From contig NC_134644.1 of assembly GCF_030463565.1 (NCBI RefSeq), positions 129,453,388-129,517,387 on the forward strand: a stretch of DNA of 64,000 bases. The letters run 5' to 3'. The stretch's first letter is position 1. Each line of letters opens with the position of its first letter. The notes under the pieces are model-generated. The model was not told the origin of the DNA. It was given only the letters and a program-made list of their open reading frames with translations, and searched no databases. Below, one piece after another: positions 1 to 12,600 of this stretch. The translations under genes and the position numbers were made by a program. The stretch comes from Pelecanus crispus. Taxonomy: Eukaryota; Chordata; Aves; Pelecaniformes; Pelecanidae.

Positions 1-3000
1 TTTAGGCCAGATAAATTAAAAAATATTTATGTTGGAAGTCCTGCAGGAAATTGACTTTGAAATCAATAGGTAACTTTCAAGATGTTTCTCATACAGTATT
101 AATTTTGGTATATGTTTGGTAGAGACTCTGCTGCTAGCATAAATGTATAAACTGTAATTTTCATGTGTATTTCCTCTGAAATGAATACTTAAATATTTGT
201 GAAGGCCATATATATTGCAGCAAGCTGTTTATGCTATGTAAGCATTTCTAAAGTCCTTTTAGGAAAGTTATTAGCGTCAGATCTTATACACAGCCAGTAG
301 GGACAATGTGCTGTAAGTCAGGGTATAATGGAAAAAGATTTTTAAATGGCCTTTTTCACTGCCTTGTTGCTAATAATGATCTGAGTGTGACCATATTTGT
401 AGAAGCAGTGCGCTTTGAGGGCTCTGCCAACCTATACTGTTCTCTGATAGTGACCTGAAGCAGAAGATTCAACACAGACTGGTGTGGCAAAGCAAAGAGG
501 GATCAGTTTTCAGCCCCTCTTGTAGTTATATTAGTTCAGGAACAGTAAGCAGTTTCTAAACTCCTGTCAAGGACATCAGCTCTTGCTGCATCAGTGTTCC
601 TGTCTAACTCAGCTTAAAAGGGTGTCGAATGAGATGCCAGAGGCAGTCCTGCACAGGTGCAACGTTCACTGTGTCTGTCACTTAGGTACCACAACCTTCC
701 TTCATCACTCCTTTTGCCTCAAGTCACTGACTCCTCTCCCATGTGGAAACTCATTCTTTCACCACTGTATATTGCTTCCATATCCATTCCTTAGCCCACC
801 TCATCCACTTCATAAACATGTGCTACTTCAAAAACTCGGTTTTCTTGCCCTCTTTACAACAGGTGCCAAACTCTATAAATAGGATGAAGAAAGTAGGATG
901 GTATAAATGTAAGCAGGGCAATGTTCCTGGTGATTTTGGCTCAAACATAGTCAAGGTTTATTGGCTTAACAAACTGTTATCAGCTGAACTATGCTTCTCT
1001 ATCCATGTCTGCTATAAGGTGATGCCATTTATCATACATTTGAGCACACACTGACAGTTACAGTAGCTTAGCTGACATACTGTATGCTGTTTTATTGCTG
1101 TAAGTCAGGGGCAAGGCAGAGCCCTCTGCCAGTGAAATGTAGAAGGCTGGAAGGTAAAATTTTAGCACACCCTCTCATGGAATCTCTTAAAAAATTAGCA
1201 ATGAGAACAAAAGCTAACATCAGCCACAACCCCGCACCCCCACACCTCATACGCACACACACACACGCACACCATCTAAGCTCTTCAAACGTAAGAGATG
1301 GCAGGGGTATAGGCTAGACAGATGAGCTCAGTCTAACCAGAATGATTTTACTGGGGCCACATGGATGAAAAATGTTGATGTGCACAGTAATTTACATGAA
1401 AGCATATATACAGGTTGTCTTCCCTAAGTTCCAGCTCTGGATAAGGATGCTAGAGCTCATATCTTTATTTGATTCAGTTTACTGGATGTTTTGAAGGGGG
1501 AGGGGGAGGGAAGAAAAAAGAAATTTCAGCAGACAGAAATTAAACATAATGAAATAATTAAATTCCAGTCTTTGTTTTCAAGGACTTCTCTTGAGCTTGT
1601 CTAATGAAACTGAACTACATTCTTCTCCTTTACGTGGTTGTTAATGCTTCTCTCAGGTAGGAGAGGGAAGGAGGCAGTATAATTGAAGATTTAATTTTGA
1701 ACTGTATCATAAACCAGCTTTCATAAAGCTCAACAACAGTAAAGTGGTTCATTACATTTTAGAGTGTCTGATGTAAATAAGATCCCTGAGTGTGTGCGAT
1801 CAATCTTTCCAAGGGCCAAAATATTTTGCTGTTCCCAAGCTTGGTTTCCTTGTTCAGACTGAATAAGCTCAGCCCACATTCATTGAGAAACTGACTTGAA
1901 TTTTAATTTTATTCTGATGGCTAAGTGTGTCTGCTATGGTTATGTGCCTCTAATTCCCACAAAGAAACCCTCAGCTTTTCCAGAAAGACTCTTTGGAGAT
2001 TTTATAAGGGTATTGACCAAATCAGAAATGTGCAGTCAAGTAAGGCAGAGTTACTATAACCAGTGTATCAGAAGCAGAATTTTTTCCATTGCTAGTTACC
2101 CAGGGAGGAGGAAAGGCACGTCTGCAAACCTTTCTGCAGCAGAAAGCCATTTTATAAGTGGTAGATGTTTGTAGGTCAGCCCCTTTTATTTGACCATAGT
2201 TATTTACAGCCCGCTTTGTTCAACTTCCATTGCCACTTACTGCTTACTTCACAACTCCATGGAAAGAGGAGTTGTCTCAGTCTGTAAAGCAGAAGTTACA
2301 AGGAGAGGACCAGGGAAGTTTACCTATTTTACATTCTCTTTATTTTAATGTTGTAACATTTTAGGTATGACATGAGAGGGAATTTTTCAATGGTACTGAA
2401 AACCTAACTCCTTTTGTGATCCTTTTTTTTGATTTGTCTGTCCATGTCAATCAGTTTCTCTCTCATCCTGCTTAAAAAAAGACACCTAAATATTAGAACA
2501 AGGCTGTATGATGTCTTCTGACCAGCGCTTCCACTGACCTCAGCATGAGTGCAGTGCATGGAACTCTTAATTTTTTCTTCTTCTTACTTTAAAAAGAATA
2601 AAACCAACATCAGAGCCACTTTCAAAGTTATGGCCAAGTTATACGCATTTGCTGCTGGTGTCCAAGTGAAAACAATTTTCTAAGTTTGTGTTGAGCATGG
2701 AACAGAAGTAACAGAACAGCTTTTCAGTGGAGAACATTATATACAGCTATTTAAAGGTTGTCCTCGACCTTACCACCTCTTTTAAAACCCCTTGAGAGCA
2801 ATTTAAACTTTTCTTCTGCCAGTTGCCTACTGTCAGTTCCATATTTGTGTTTGTTCTCTCCATGCTATGGATGTAAGGTATCAGGGCACATTATGGGGAG
2901 ATCTTCTAAATCCTCTTTTAAACCCTTCTCTGAGAAAGACCCCTCAGATTCAGCCAGGTCAACCTTGGCAGTTAAAGTTCACAGCAAGACTTTTGTTTCC

Positions 3001-4111
3001 TTGATCTCCTCTCAAGCCAACTTTTTAAAGACAGTGTATTGAAATCTGACCTGAATGAAGACAATGGAAGTTTTATTATTGACACTGATGAGTCCAAGAC
3101 TTTCAATACTTTCTTTATATGAATTTTCTTCTGAGATACATATGTGCATACATATATATCTGTATCTATGCAAATAGGTATAGGTATCTAATATTGGTAA
3201 ACTACATGTTGTAAGTCTAAATTTTTAGACTGTTGTAAGCAAATTTCTCATACCAAAAATGCTTTACCAACCTGACTTTGTCCATTTATGAAGTGTTATA
3301 AAGAGCACTATTTTCAACACAGCCTTCAGCGAAAAAATATTACATACTGCAGGTGCTTACATGTGCAGACATTTTCACTGCTCAAACCTCTTATGTATAA
3401 TGCCCAAAAAAGTCACACGAATAGGTGCTACCACAAAGACACTGTTAAATTGTTGGAAAGTCACTTATTTTATACTGAAGAATCCTACAGAATTCCTGAT
3501 CTCTAACCATAAATGTAAAATACAGAAGTGGAACAAGGAGTAAGTTACTAGAGGGAGCTGCATTCTTTGATCTCTTTTCTCTTATTCTTAACTTCAGCAT
3601 CCTCATTTGAAAAGGAACATAAAAGCATAAGTCAGTGTTGTGCCCACAGATCAGGAAAAGCCCACAACAGGTTCATGTAGGCTGTCAGTACTCACATCTG
3701 GCTGATTTGGAGGTGTTATTGTATGCATTTCTGTGTCAAAACTGGTGCAATATGTGGGACATCAGCTTTTGTTTCATGTCCAAGTGAGGTGTCATCATTT
3801 AATACAAAGATGGAAAGTAAGAGCACAGGTGCTCTGAAGCAATTTGAAAGGAGTTTCACAAATTCATCACAGGCAGAATAGTGCCTTATTATTGCAAAAT
3901 CTACCTTCACTAGTTGCTACTGTAACCATCATTCTCTTGTAGTCTGAGCACAGTAAATAAATATAGCCATCATTGGTAATAGTTTTGGATATTTATTGAT
4001 GTATTTATCGTAACTGCACCTATCTCTCCACTATTCTGTTTCAAAATACTGCTTCTAGCAATGCAAAGTGCTAACTGAGAAAACTTTTTTTCTTTATTCC
4101 TTCCTTTGAAG
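1..4111 (+). other. SNTG1: SNTG1 intron upstream of first visible exon (3' part)
   Basis: AT-rich intronic sequence ending in a pyrimidine-rich tract and an AG at 4110-4111. I looked for the short initiator exon and did not find it, so it should lie before base 1. Contents: a G-rich run at 1496-1510 (G5-A-G5-A-G3), a CA-rich patch at about 1251-1271 and AT-rich simple sequence near 3138-3190. The open frames at 583-882, 743-1054 and 2758-3042 overlap one another or stand alone without any recognisable domain, and I read them as chance ORFs. Confidence 0.7.
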
Positions 4112-4246
4112 ACAAAGACAGGGATTTGTTTGCTGCAGGATGGTAACCAGGAGCCTTTCAAAGTGCGACTGCACTTAGCCAAAGATATTTTGATGATCCA
4201 GGAGCAGGATGTGATCTGTGTGTCTGGTGAGCCTTTCTATTCTGGT
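4112..4246 (+). CDS. SNTG1: SNTG1 visible exon 1: first half of split PH1 domain
   Basis: This 135-nt exon is phase 0 at both ends and encodes 45 residues, about 10-54 of gamma-1-syntrophin, from TKTGICLLQDG to GEPFYSG. It supplies the N-terminal strands of PH1; the rest comes from exons 8-9 after the PDZ insertion, the arrangement typical of syntrophins. The acceptor is a pyrimidine tract ending TTTGAAG, and the donor is GGT|GTAAGT at 4247, a near-perfect U1 match. The frame stays open well past the donor (to 4483), but that extension reads into a GT/CA repeat and resembles no protein, so the exon ends at 4246. Confidence 0.96.
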
Positions 4247-4300
4247 GTAAGTAGTTTTTATTTTTTCTTTAAGATGTACTTCATACAAAGCAAAAATACT

Positions 4301-4348
4301 CTGTGTGTATGTGTGTGTGTGCTTGCACGCACATGCGTATGTATGCAT
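4301..4348. repeat. Alternating GT/CA simple repeat
   Basis: Imperfect GT dinucleotide repeat passing into GCACGCACATGCG. The alternating purine-pyrimidine run begins about 55 bp after the exon 1 donor. The GT half and the following CA half are partly complementary and could fold back on each other. Confidence 0.8.
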
Positions 4349-6245
4349 TTACTCCCACAGTTTGATATTTCGTATTATACTGTTAACACTAAGTGTATTT
4401 TAATATATCAACTTTTAAGAGTAAATCTTAGCGGTACTCCTCTAAGAAGCAGCAATAAGATAATGAATAAGTTATATGCATGACTACAGTATTGTTTCTC
4501 TGCACTCACCCATGAATATTGGAGCCACTGAATGCAGTAGGAAAGGCACAAGCAGTAATTTTTGCACTGAATACAGATACCTCAATGTACTTATATATCT
4601 GAGTGTTGTCTGTGGAGTTGATAAGACAGTTGAAGGCTAACTATTATGGCAGGGCTTTGCTGGTAGAGGAATTATCTGCTATCCCCTGTTGCTCTGGTTG
4701 CTTCATATGGTAGCACAACACCAGACTTACATGTATGCTGCCAGTCCATTCTGCGAGGTTCACTAGTTTTGCCAGCACATCATGTTAATAAAGAGGGACT
4801 TCAGCTGGAACAGCGCAATAGTGTGATTTATGCATTACTTCTTCTACATGATGTGTCGGATTTCTTATTTAAGCATCATATTGAATTTTGTGGATAAGAA
4901 ACTGAGCTTTGCAGACAATTGTTTGGAAGATCTGTAAAATGTAATATAGGATAATATGGTAGGTTTTGGAACTATTGTAATGCTAATTTTTTATTTAATT
5001 CTAGAAGATAGCTAAAAATAATAGAAACCATTTACTATTCATTTCTATAGACATTTTTATAGATACTGTAATTATATTTTGTAGAGATACTTTTAAGATT
5101 TATGGGAAAGTACCATAAACATTCTGCTCTCCCTTTGAGCTAAATAAAATTATCATAGGATTTCATGTTAAATCTTGTAAGGCATAGTAGTGTAATATCT
5201 GTTTATGCAAATGTTATGTGACTGCTATTATGTCTGTCTGTTTTATCAATTAATTGCTGCTGTTGCCACATCCCTGTATCTCTAAATACAAGTATAATAA
5301 AAAGATACAAAGCAGAAACCAGAAATTTGGTAGAATGTTAGCAGTGCTAACAGTGTGGAAGATTAATGGAAAATGTATAGAAGAATCCATCTCACTCTTC
5401 TGAACATCTCAAGGTGAATGGTTCTGAGTTTTTCCCTGAAACAAGAGGAACACACTGCCTACACTGTCTCCATACAGGCTGGGTTTATTTGCATGACAAA
5501 TCTGACATTAGCTCTTGACAGTTTCATGCTGTACAAATACAATTTACTAATTCAGGTCTGTGTGCTTTATATGGAATATAAACGCTCCTTTTACCAATCA
5601 GACTGCACTGTTCCTCGACATACAGGACACCTAGTGACCCAGATAGAAAGAAATGAGTTTAAGCTCAGGATATAGTTGTTCAATTAGCAACACACACTGT
5701 GGCACCGTTACTCCACCAACCCCATTCTGGCATTATTTATTAAAAGATTTTATCACTCAAAAATATTACTTTCATTATTGTGCTGTAATATCTATTACTT
5801 CTGCTGAACTTGTTATTTAAATGATTCTGTCTTCATGAAATGCATTTTTTTTTTCCTTTTCACAGCAAGGCTTTCTCTTACAGTTTTGCCCACTTTAGTT
5901 TTGCAATGGCACTGTAAAAAATAGTGGATTATTTGCTTCACCAATTACACTCCCCCTATCTTATTTACGTATTGAATGCATAACTATTTAACTGATTGAT
6001 ATTAGTGTGGTGATGAGGAGTTTCTTTTCTCTTGGAAGTGACCTTATTAAGCTGGTGACTTTTGAGCACTTTACCCTGATTTCCTCTGGGATTAAGACTA
6101 GGTCTTGAATCAGTAGGTTCATTCCAACTAAGGATGATTGGCATTTCACAGACAGTTAACAGTCCTTTTGTCACAGGTCATTTAAATCATCTGGAATCAT
6201 GTGCTTTGATTGTATAGCATGATCAGACAAGTCCCACAGGCATCC

Positions 6246-6372
6246 TTTTTTTTTGCATTTTTTTCCTCATTTTTATTCTTGATTTATTAGGTTTCTTTTT
6301 TGTTTGTTTTTTGTTTTTCTTATCTTCTACTTTGCTTGGCTGATTTTGTTTTGTTCTTTCTGTCATTCTAGG
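6246..6372. repeat. T-rich low-complexity tract
   Basis: About 125 bp dominated by runs of T with scattered G and C (GTTTGTTTTTTG type), ending in CATTCTAG. It mimics a polypyrimidine tract plus acceptor AG, but no open coding segment with syntrophin similarity follows, so it is at most a decoy acceptor. Confidence 0.6.
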
Positions 6373-9041
6373 TGACTGACCACATCTATTTTTCTTTTAC
6401 ATGCATTCTACAGAGCAAGAGCAAATGTTTTCATTAGCAGCTGACATTGAATGCCTCATAGAATAAACTCTAAACAAGAAAAGTAAAATTTGTAACTGAG
6501 AAACAATAGCATGGCTAAATTTTACAGACAAGTAGCTACAATAAAAGTTCTTTTTAATCTGTTTTAATAAATAATCTTCAAATCATTTGATTATAAGGTT
6601 TTACTTAATCACTTCTGCACTGTTAAGGAACGAAAGGCTATTACTATGTTCCTTGTTCAGAACAGTATCTCTTCTGTTTGTTGGGTCTGAATCAATTTGC
6701 ATGCTCCTCTGTGTAGGACAGACTTTAAACAGGCACTTAACGTTCCAGCAGTATCCTGATCTGCATCCTGCGGAATAATCTAAATGAAATCAATGGCTCC
6801 TTAGGAATGAGGTACTGCTTAATGTGAGTACGTGGGATAAGGGTCTAGTTCTTAATTTAGTTAACTTATTTCTTAATTCCTTTTTGGTGGAAACCAGTTC
6901 TAGTTTCCCAAAACTAAAGAGGTGCAAAGGAACCTTGTTTCTTCTTTCATTGTATACAGCTTGGATTAAGAGAATAAAATGCATACAAGATTATAAGCAA
7001 CGTAAGCAGTGTTAAACACTAAAAAAAAAAGCATCTGTTTCTTTAGTAGGCTGAACAAAATGATAGTATTAATGAGGGTCCTGCAGCAATTGTACCTGTA
7101 GCGATTCCATAAAGCATCAAAGGGCATTCAAACAATCACAGATTAGATCTAAATTTGAGCATCAGTTGCATCAATAACTATTACAGAGATTTCTTTATGT
7201 GTGCAACAAGAAAGACTTGCCTTCCAAGAGATAGAAACATAGTGGGTTCTGCATTATGTTGCTAGTGGATATCTGATGTAGATATGAACTCCAGTGCAAA
7301 TGACCAAAAGTGAGATGAGAACATTTTGTGAAACTTAAAGCCTAGAAGGCAGTGTCTTTACTAATCCAAATGAAATCCTTGCCTGTAGAGAGGCTTTATA
7401 ATCTGGCAAGTGTATACCTGAGTTGGAGTAGCTTATGTTCTGAAGATATCCATGAGTCTCTCTGTGGGAAAATTGCAAGATAAGACCATTGACTGTTTAG
7501 TCAGGTACACTTTTTCTCCCCTAAAGTACTGGACCCTCACAGAATATGTTTTTTGTAATTGTGATATTGCCAACAGACAGCTTTCTTATAATTATAATAG
7601 TCATAAATCTCCATGACAGTTTATTGTAGTACAGAACAGTTAGGATTTTTACTCTTTTCATCTGAAAAAGAAACGCCCTGAAAACAGCTGAATGAAACCA
7701 TGTAGGAACTTCAGTATTGATGGCAGAAATATAGAAGATCTTTACTTTATATTTCCTTTTAAACATATTTATTGAATCACATGAAATTATGCTCAGAAAA
7801 GTTTGCTATATGGTGTTCCAGATTACAATGTGCAATAAGGCAACTCCCAGTCTTTTTAGATGTGTAGGTCAATAGACTGGACTAACAAGGATAGCCTAAT
7901 ACTGACCTTGCGGAAATTATGATGGGAGGAGGGATAGCCTAAGATATGCTGTGTCTGATCTGAAATATGTCTGTTCAGTAGATTTATTCCTAGGAAAAGG
8001 TTTAATCCTTGCAATTCCAGAATCAAAATTTTTATTTTAGAGTTAATCCTTATACTTTCTATCACCTTTCATGAACATCTGAAATTCAAGTAAAAGGATT
8101 TTTGTGTTTTATCAAGAAAAGCAGTTTATCTGTCTAGGGAGCCATGTTTTTTTTTCTTCTTTTCTTTAATAGATTTTATTTGTTTGCTGATTGTACTCAG
8201 AGATTTTTCTAATAGACTGTATGTGTATGTGAGATCCATAAACCAAGGATATGACAATGTACCATCTGACAAGATGGATTATTTGAATCAGCTACGTTTT
8301 TTCTAAAAGACTGAAAATAAACTGTGAGCAGCTGGCAAATTGGTAAGTTCAGCTACCAGGACAGTTTGCATTTTTACATAATTTTCTTAAAGGTTCTGTT
8401 AAGGAGTCACAGATTTTCCAAAATACTGCTAACTCACCTGATGATAACATACAGATGATTCTCATTTCATTCAAGTAATGTAGTTCTGTGCTGCTGTGTA
8501 GTACTGCATGATTTAATTAAACATTAATAATTTCTTTTACCTTTTTTAATTAAGGATCTTTTTGGGAGATTGATGTGAAGATCATTCATAATTTCAATAC
8601 TAATAAAAAGTGAATGCACATTTTTGTGAATTTACAGAGCAACAGCTCTCGGATTTGGCATTTGTCCAAGGATTTAACTGAGGTTGATACAAATGTATCT
8701 GAATGTAACCTGTGGACTGTAATTGTTTTTTTTGCTAGAGAAAAAACCTTCATCAATAGACACGTTTTCCAAGGCCAGAAAGTAACACTGACTTAAATTG
8801 TTGAACTGTAGCCAGACCTGATTTCTGACATTATTAATCACACAATCACTCTTCTTTCTCTTGTAAAGACAGGAACATATTATGTCTCACTTTTAAAGTT
8901 GTCTTTTTGCTATTGTGAAATCAACTGTGTTGACAGATCTATAACTCTATACAAAGCCCACATGGTATTACAAAAAAATAAGTTGTGTTAGAGAGAGTTT
9001 TTCAACTTATAAACTTTGCACAATAGCATGTTTTGGTTTTT

Positions 9042-9044
<3 letters not shown>

Positions 9045-9072
<28 letters not shown>

Positions 9073-9074
9073 AA
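9045..9074. repeat. (TTTA)n microsatellite
   Basis: Uninterrupted ATTT/TTTA tetranucleotide repeat, about seven units, within the 11-kb intron. Confidence 0.9.
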
Positions 9075-9577
9075 TGATAAAAGTATTATTAATTTTTAAG
9101 TATAAGTTTAAATTCAGAATATATCACTTAACTGTGACTTGCCTGAGCAGTCAGATGAAGGTATTACATTTCCCTTGCTTGCACCTTTTAGAGTTTTGGA
9201 GTTTCACTTCCTGAGAGTGAATTTTAAATCATTGGATCATTCTCTTTTGAGAGTTTAAAATGCTTTCTTCATATATTTTGGTGTAGGTAAACCAAGTTAA
9301 ATTAACATTAGCAATGTTAATGAGTAGAAACATAAATGAAGAAAAAAGTGAAAAGCTTAAAACAGTAAACATATGGGTTTGATTTATTTTTTTATTGTAT
9401 TTATTTCTGTATTTATTTACTATTTTGATTTGGATGTGTGATTGAATGGTATGAACAGTGCCAAAGTGAAACTCCTTGTCCTGGAGAGAATTGCAAATAC
9501 ATGAACAGATAGGTCACCTTTCAAGCACTTTCCATTCTTGTTACCTTCACAAAGCTACCAGTAAGAATGGTGATTTC

Positions 9578-9602
9578 TTTTTTTTTTTTTTTTTTTTTTT
9601 TT
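9578..9602. repeat. Poly-T homopolymer
   Basis: A T run of about 25 bases. It could be the reverse complement of a retroposed poly-A tail, but no recognisable gene-derived or SINE sequence lies beside it, so it is listed only as simple repeat. Confidence 0.85.
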
Positions 9603-12600
9603 AATCATGTTGGTATCTGTCAGCTATTCAGTGGAGTGAATCCATTTTTTCACATAAGTCATGAAATATCTAACAGATGGTGGTAATTTTTTTTTTTTTC
9701 CCTGTCAATCTGGACAGCTTTTAAGTGACAATCTAGAACTGACAGATGTAAATATGATTATTTAGGGACAAGCTAAGCCAGCTTATTTTTCTGCAGCTAC
9801 TTACAAATAAAAAGCATAGCAATCTACTGAGGTTCAAACACAGGACTGCCATTTGTAAAGCCAAATTTGAAAGAGCAGAATAGCTTTTTCTCATTGGAAG
9901 AAGGTTTTTCCCACACAAAAATGTTAAATAGTGCAAACCAGAAAACACTTGGAGAACCCAAAGCATTGACCAATGGCAGCTGGAAACTATAGCTATCATG
10001 GAAATACAAAGAGTGTTCGTTACAAAGACTGGTGGGAATTCAGATCCATACTGACTTTGGGTTTGTGGTTTTTTTCTCTTTTATTTCTGTATTAAGAAAC
10101 ACAGTACTTTTGAAATAAATCAATCCTAGCAGTAGAATTTTTATAAGTAGATATTTTGGTGAATGTTTCTTCTTTTAGGCATATACTGTAGGACTGGTAA
10201 CATTTTGAAGTGAGAACAAGCGAAGGGTTGAGTGCTCTTGCCTGTTCCAGTCAGTGTTAACAGCCTACGCAACACAGCTGTGTTTACTGTCCTCAGTCTC
10301 CAGCACGGCTGCAGAGGAAGGGGGATTTCCAATTGACCAGGTATTCTGCTGCCATCCCTTACTGCCGACCTTCTCCAGTTGTGTGAAGAACTGAAATAAG
10401 GAGACAAGCTTTGAATGTCACACAAGGGAAATTGTTAACAGATGAGCAAGTCTGCTGGCAAACCTTGTTAACACTATTAATTCAAATTGGAAATGTGGCT
10501 GACCTGTGTCCTGTGTCCTTTACACTCAGAATGAGCGTAAAGTTTGACTGCTCACATCAATTAATCCAAAGAAATTCCAGCAAGAAAGAGCAAAGCATGA
10601 CCAAAAAGAGGATATAAAATATCCCTTCTTGAAAATGTCTGAAATAATTCAATGAAAAAAAAAAAAATTCTTGTGACATTTCTTATTTCAAAATGTAGTG
10701 GGATTACTAATAGCTGATAAACTACATGAGAGTATGGCCTTGGAGATATTATGGCATCAAATGTTAACAGGTTGATCTATGAAGTTGCTGCCAATGTATT
10801 GGTTATATCTTTATATATCATTAATACATTTAAAAAATATGTATACTAACATTTTCCTCCTTTTTTTTCCCCCTACATTTTTCCATGACACTGTGCTATT
10901 GTAGATTCCTCTCCATGTCTATTCCTCTTTTCCCACCTACTATTTTGTTCTGCACCCATTCAGCTTTTTTCCATGTTCTTCCGTATGTGTAGTACCTTGG
11001 TGTCTGTTCTGTCTACTGTGAAAAGAGAGGTCTTGTTTTCTGTCTGGACCTAGACAAATTAATTCTTCATACCTTTACTCCTGTAAGATGAAAATGAGAC
11101 ACACCAGTGTCCCAAACTGAAAATGTAATATTTATGTCCTAGTAAAAAGCTTGAGTAATGGAATATTGAAGTTTCACATGCTGTTAACTCAGTTTCATGA
11201 AGAGTTTTGAAGTTTCTTTGTCTTTTTGTTCAACTGTTATTTGATTACTTTCATAGAGTCAGATTATTAGATCACATTAGATTACTGTTTTATATTATAC
11301 AGAATAAATAATTTGAAAGTATTACTAATTAATTGTCATTGTTAAGAGTCAGTTAAGCAATTATAAACTCTTTTCCATCACATACCAGTCAGTATGAAAT
11401 GTTTGAGTTTTTACTGTGCCCTAAGATTTAACTGTTAAAAATAACATTAACTCTTGACTAAGTGTAAATAGGTAATTATTACCTAGGATTCCTTGTTTTC
11501 CTTTCCTGACTATTTACTGTTGCTGTGTGCTCACGTGGTCATTCTTCACTTCAAATCTCATTTAGGATGATGTTCATGATCTCAAGAAGATCATATGGAT
11601 TTTAAGGAGATTTTTTAATACCTCTTTAATGAAAGCCTAAAAAGTATTGCTTCTGTTTCACTGCATAGCTCTGAGGAAGAATTTTTCTGGCAAAACTCTT
11701 AGCTCCCCTTTCCAGTCAATGAACATATGTGTGGATGAGGAATTTTCTGAGTTAGAGGCATGGAAAATGCTGACAGCTTGGCAGCAGCTTTGAGTTTTTC
11801 AATAAAACGATAACTCCTTTTGTTCTCTTCCAGGAAGCAGCTTCTAAAACGCTGCCCTGAATCTTGCATTTAAGGATCCTAGGAGCTCTAACTTTCCCTC
11901 TGTTTGGTGTAATGTAGATAACAAATGTGATAATGGAATTACAAGCTCACAGGACATTTTGTGTAGTCTTCATATTGAACTAAGTAACTTTTCATCAGAA
12001 TCAAGTTTTATTTTGTAAACTTGGAGATGAAGTTGCTTTTGGAATTCGCAAAAACATTGCAAATTCAGTCACAGAATACTAACTACCCTGTGCAAATAGG
12101 TGATGAAAATGATTATCACCTAGCTTGGGCACCTGCTTTGGCTCACCTGTATTGAATGTATTTATTTTTCGTTACTGATTACAGGAAAAAACTTGCCTTG
12201 GCCAGTGGCTCAGTTTTAGATGGATTAACTGTGGTTAGATAAGTCCTATGAGTCTTCCAAACTACTGGGTAAAAAAAGAGGAGCTGATCAGAGCTGGAGT
12301 CTGATCCTAAGCCAAAATTCTGTTGTATGAAATGTGTGATGCTTCTGACAGTTCTGGAAAAGCTGTTTCACTATATTGTTTATGTGAGGTTTGCAATCAC
12401 AGACTAGGGGATTATTGATGGTTTACTAATGAAATATATAACTCGTACATAATGCTGATTTTTATTTTTGAAGATCATTAATTGTCTGCATGTTTGCAAT
12501 TGTTAGCTATCATGCTGTGAAGAATATGTAAGTCTTTACACTTAAGATATACCAAAGTAATATTTCTTTACTGTAAAACGAAGTGTGTTGAATTAGCCTA

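Noticed and set aside
583..1054. Two overlapping plus-strand ORFs of about 100 codons
   Set aside because: They are in different frames over the same bases, with no initiator-exon similarity to SNTG1 and no domain.
4247..4483. Downstream extension of the exon 1 reading frame
   Set aside because: It follows a near-perfect GTAAGT donor and translates a GT/CA microsatellite; syntrophin continuity is found instead at 15313.
6355..6380. Acceptor-like CATTCTAG after a T-rich tract
   Set aside because: The following frame gives no syntrophin-like peptide, and exons 1 and 2 already join in phase without it.
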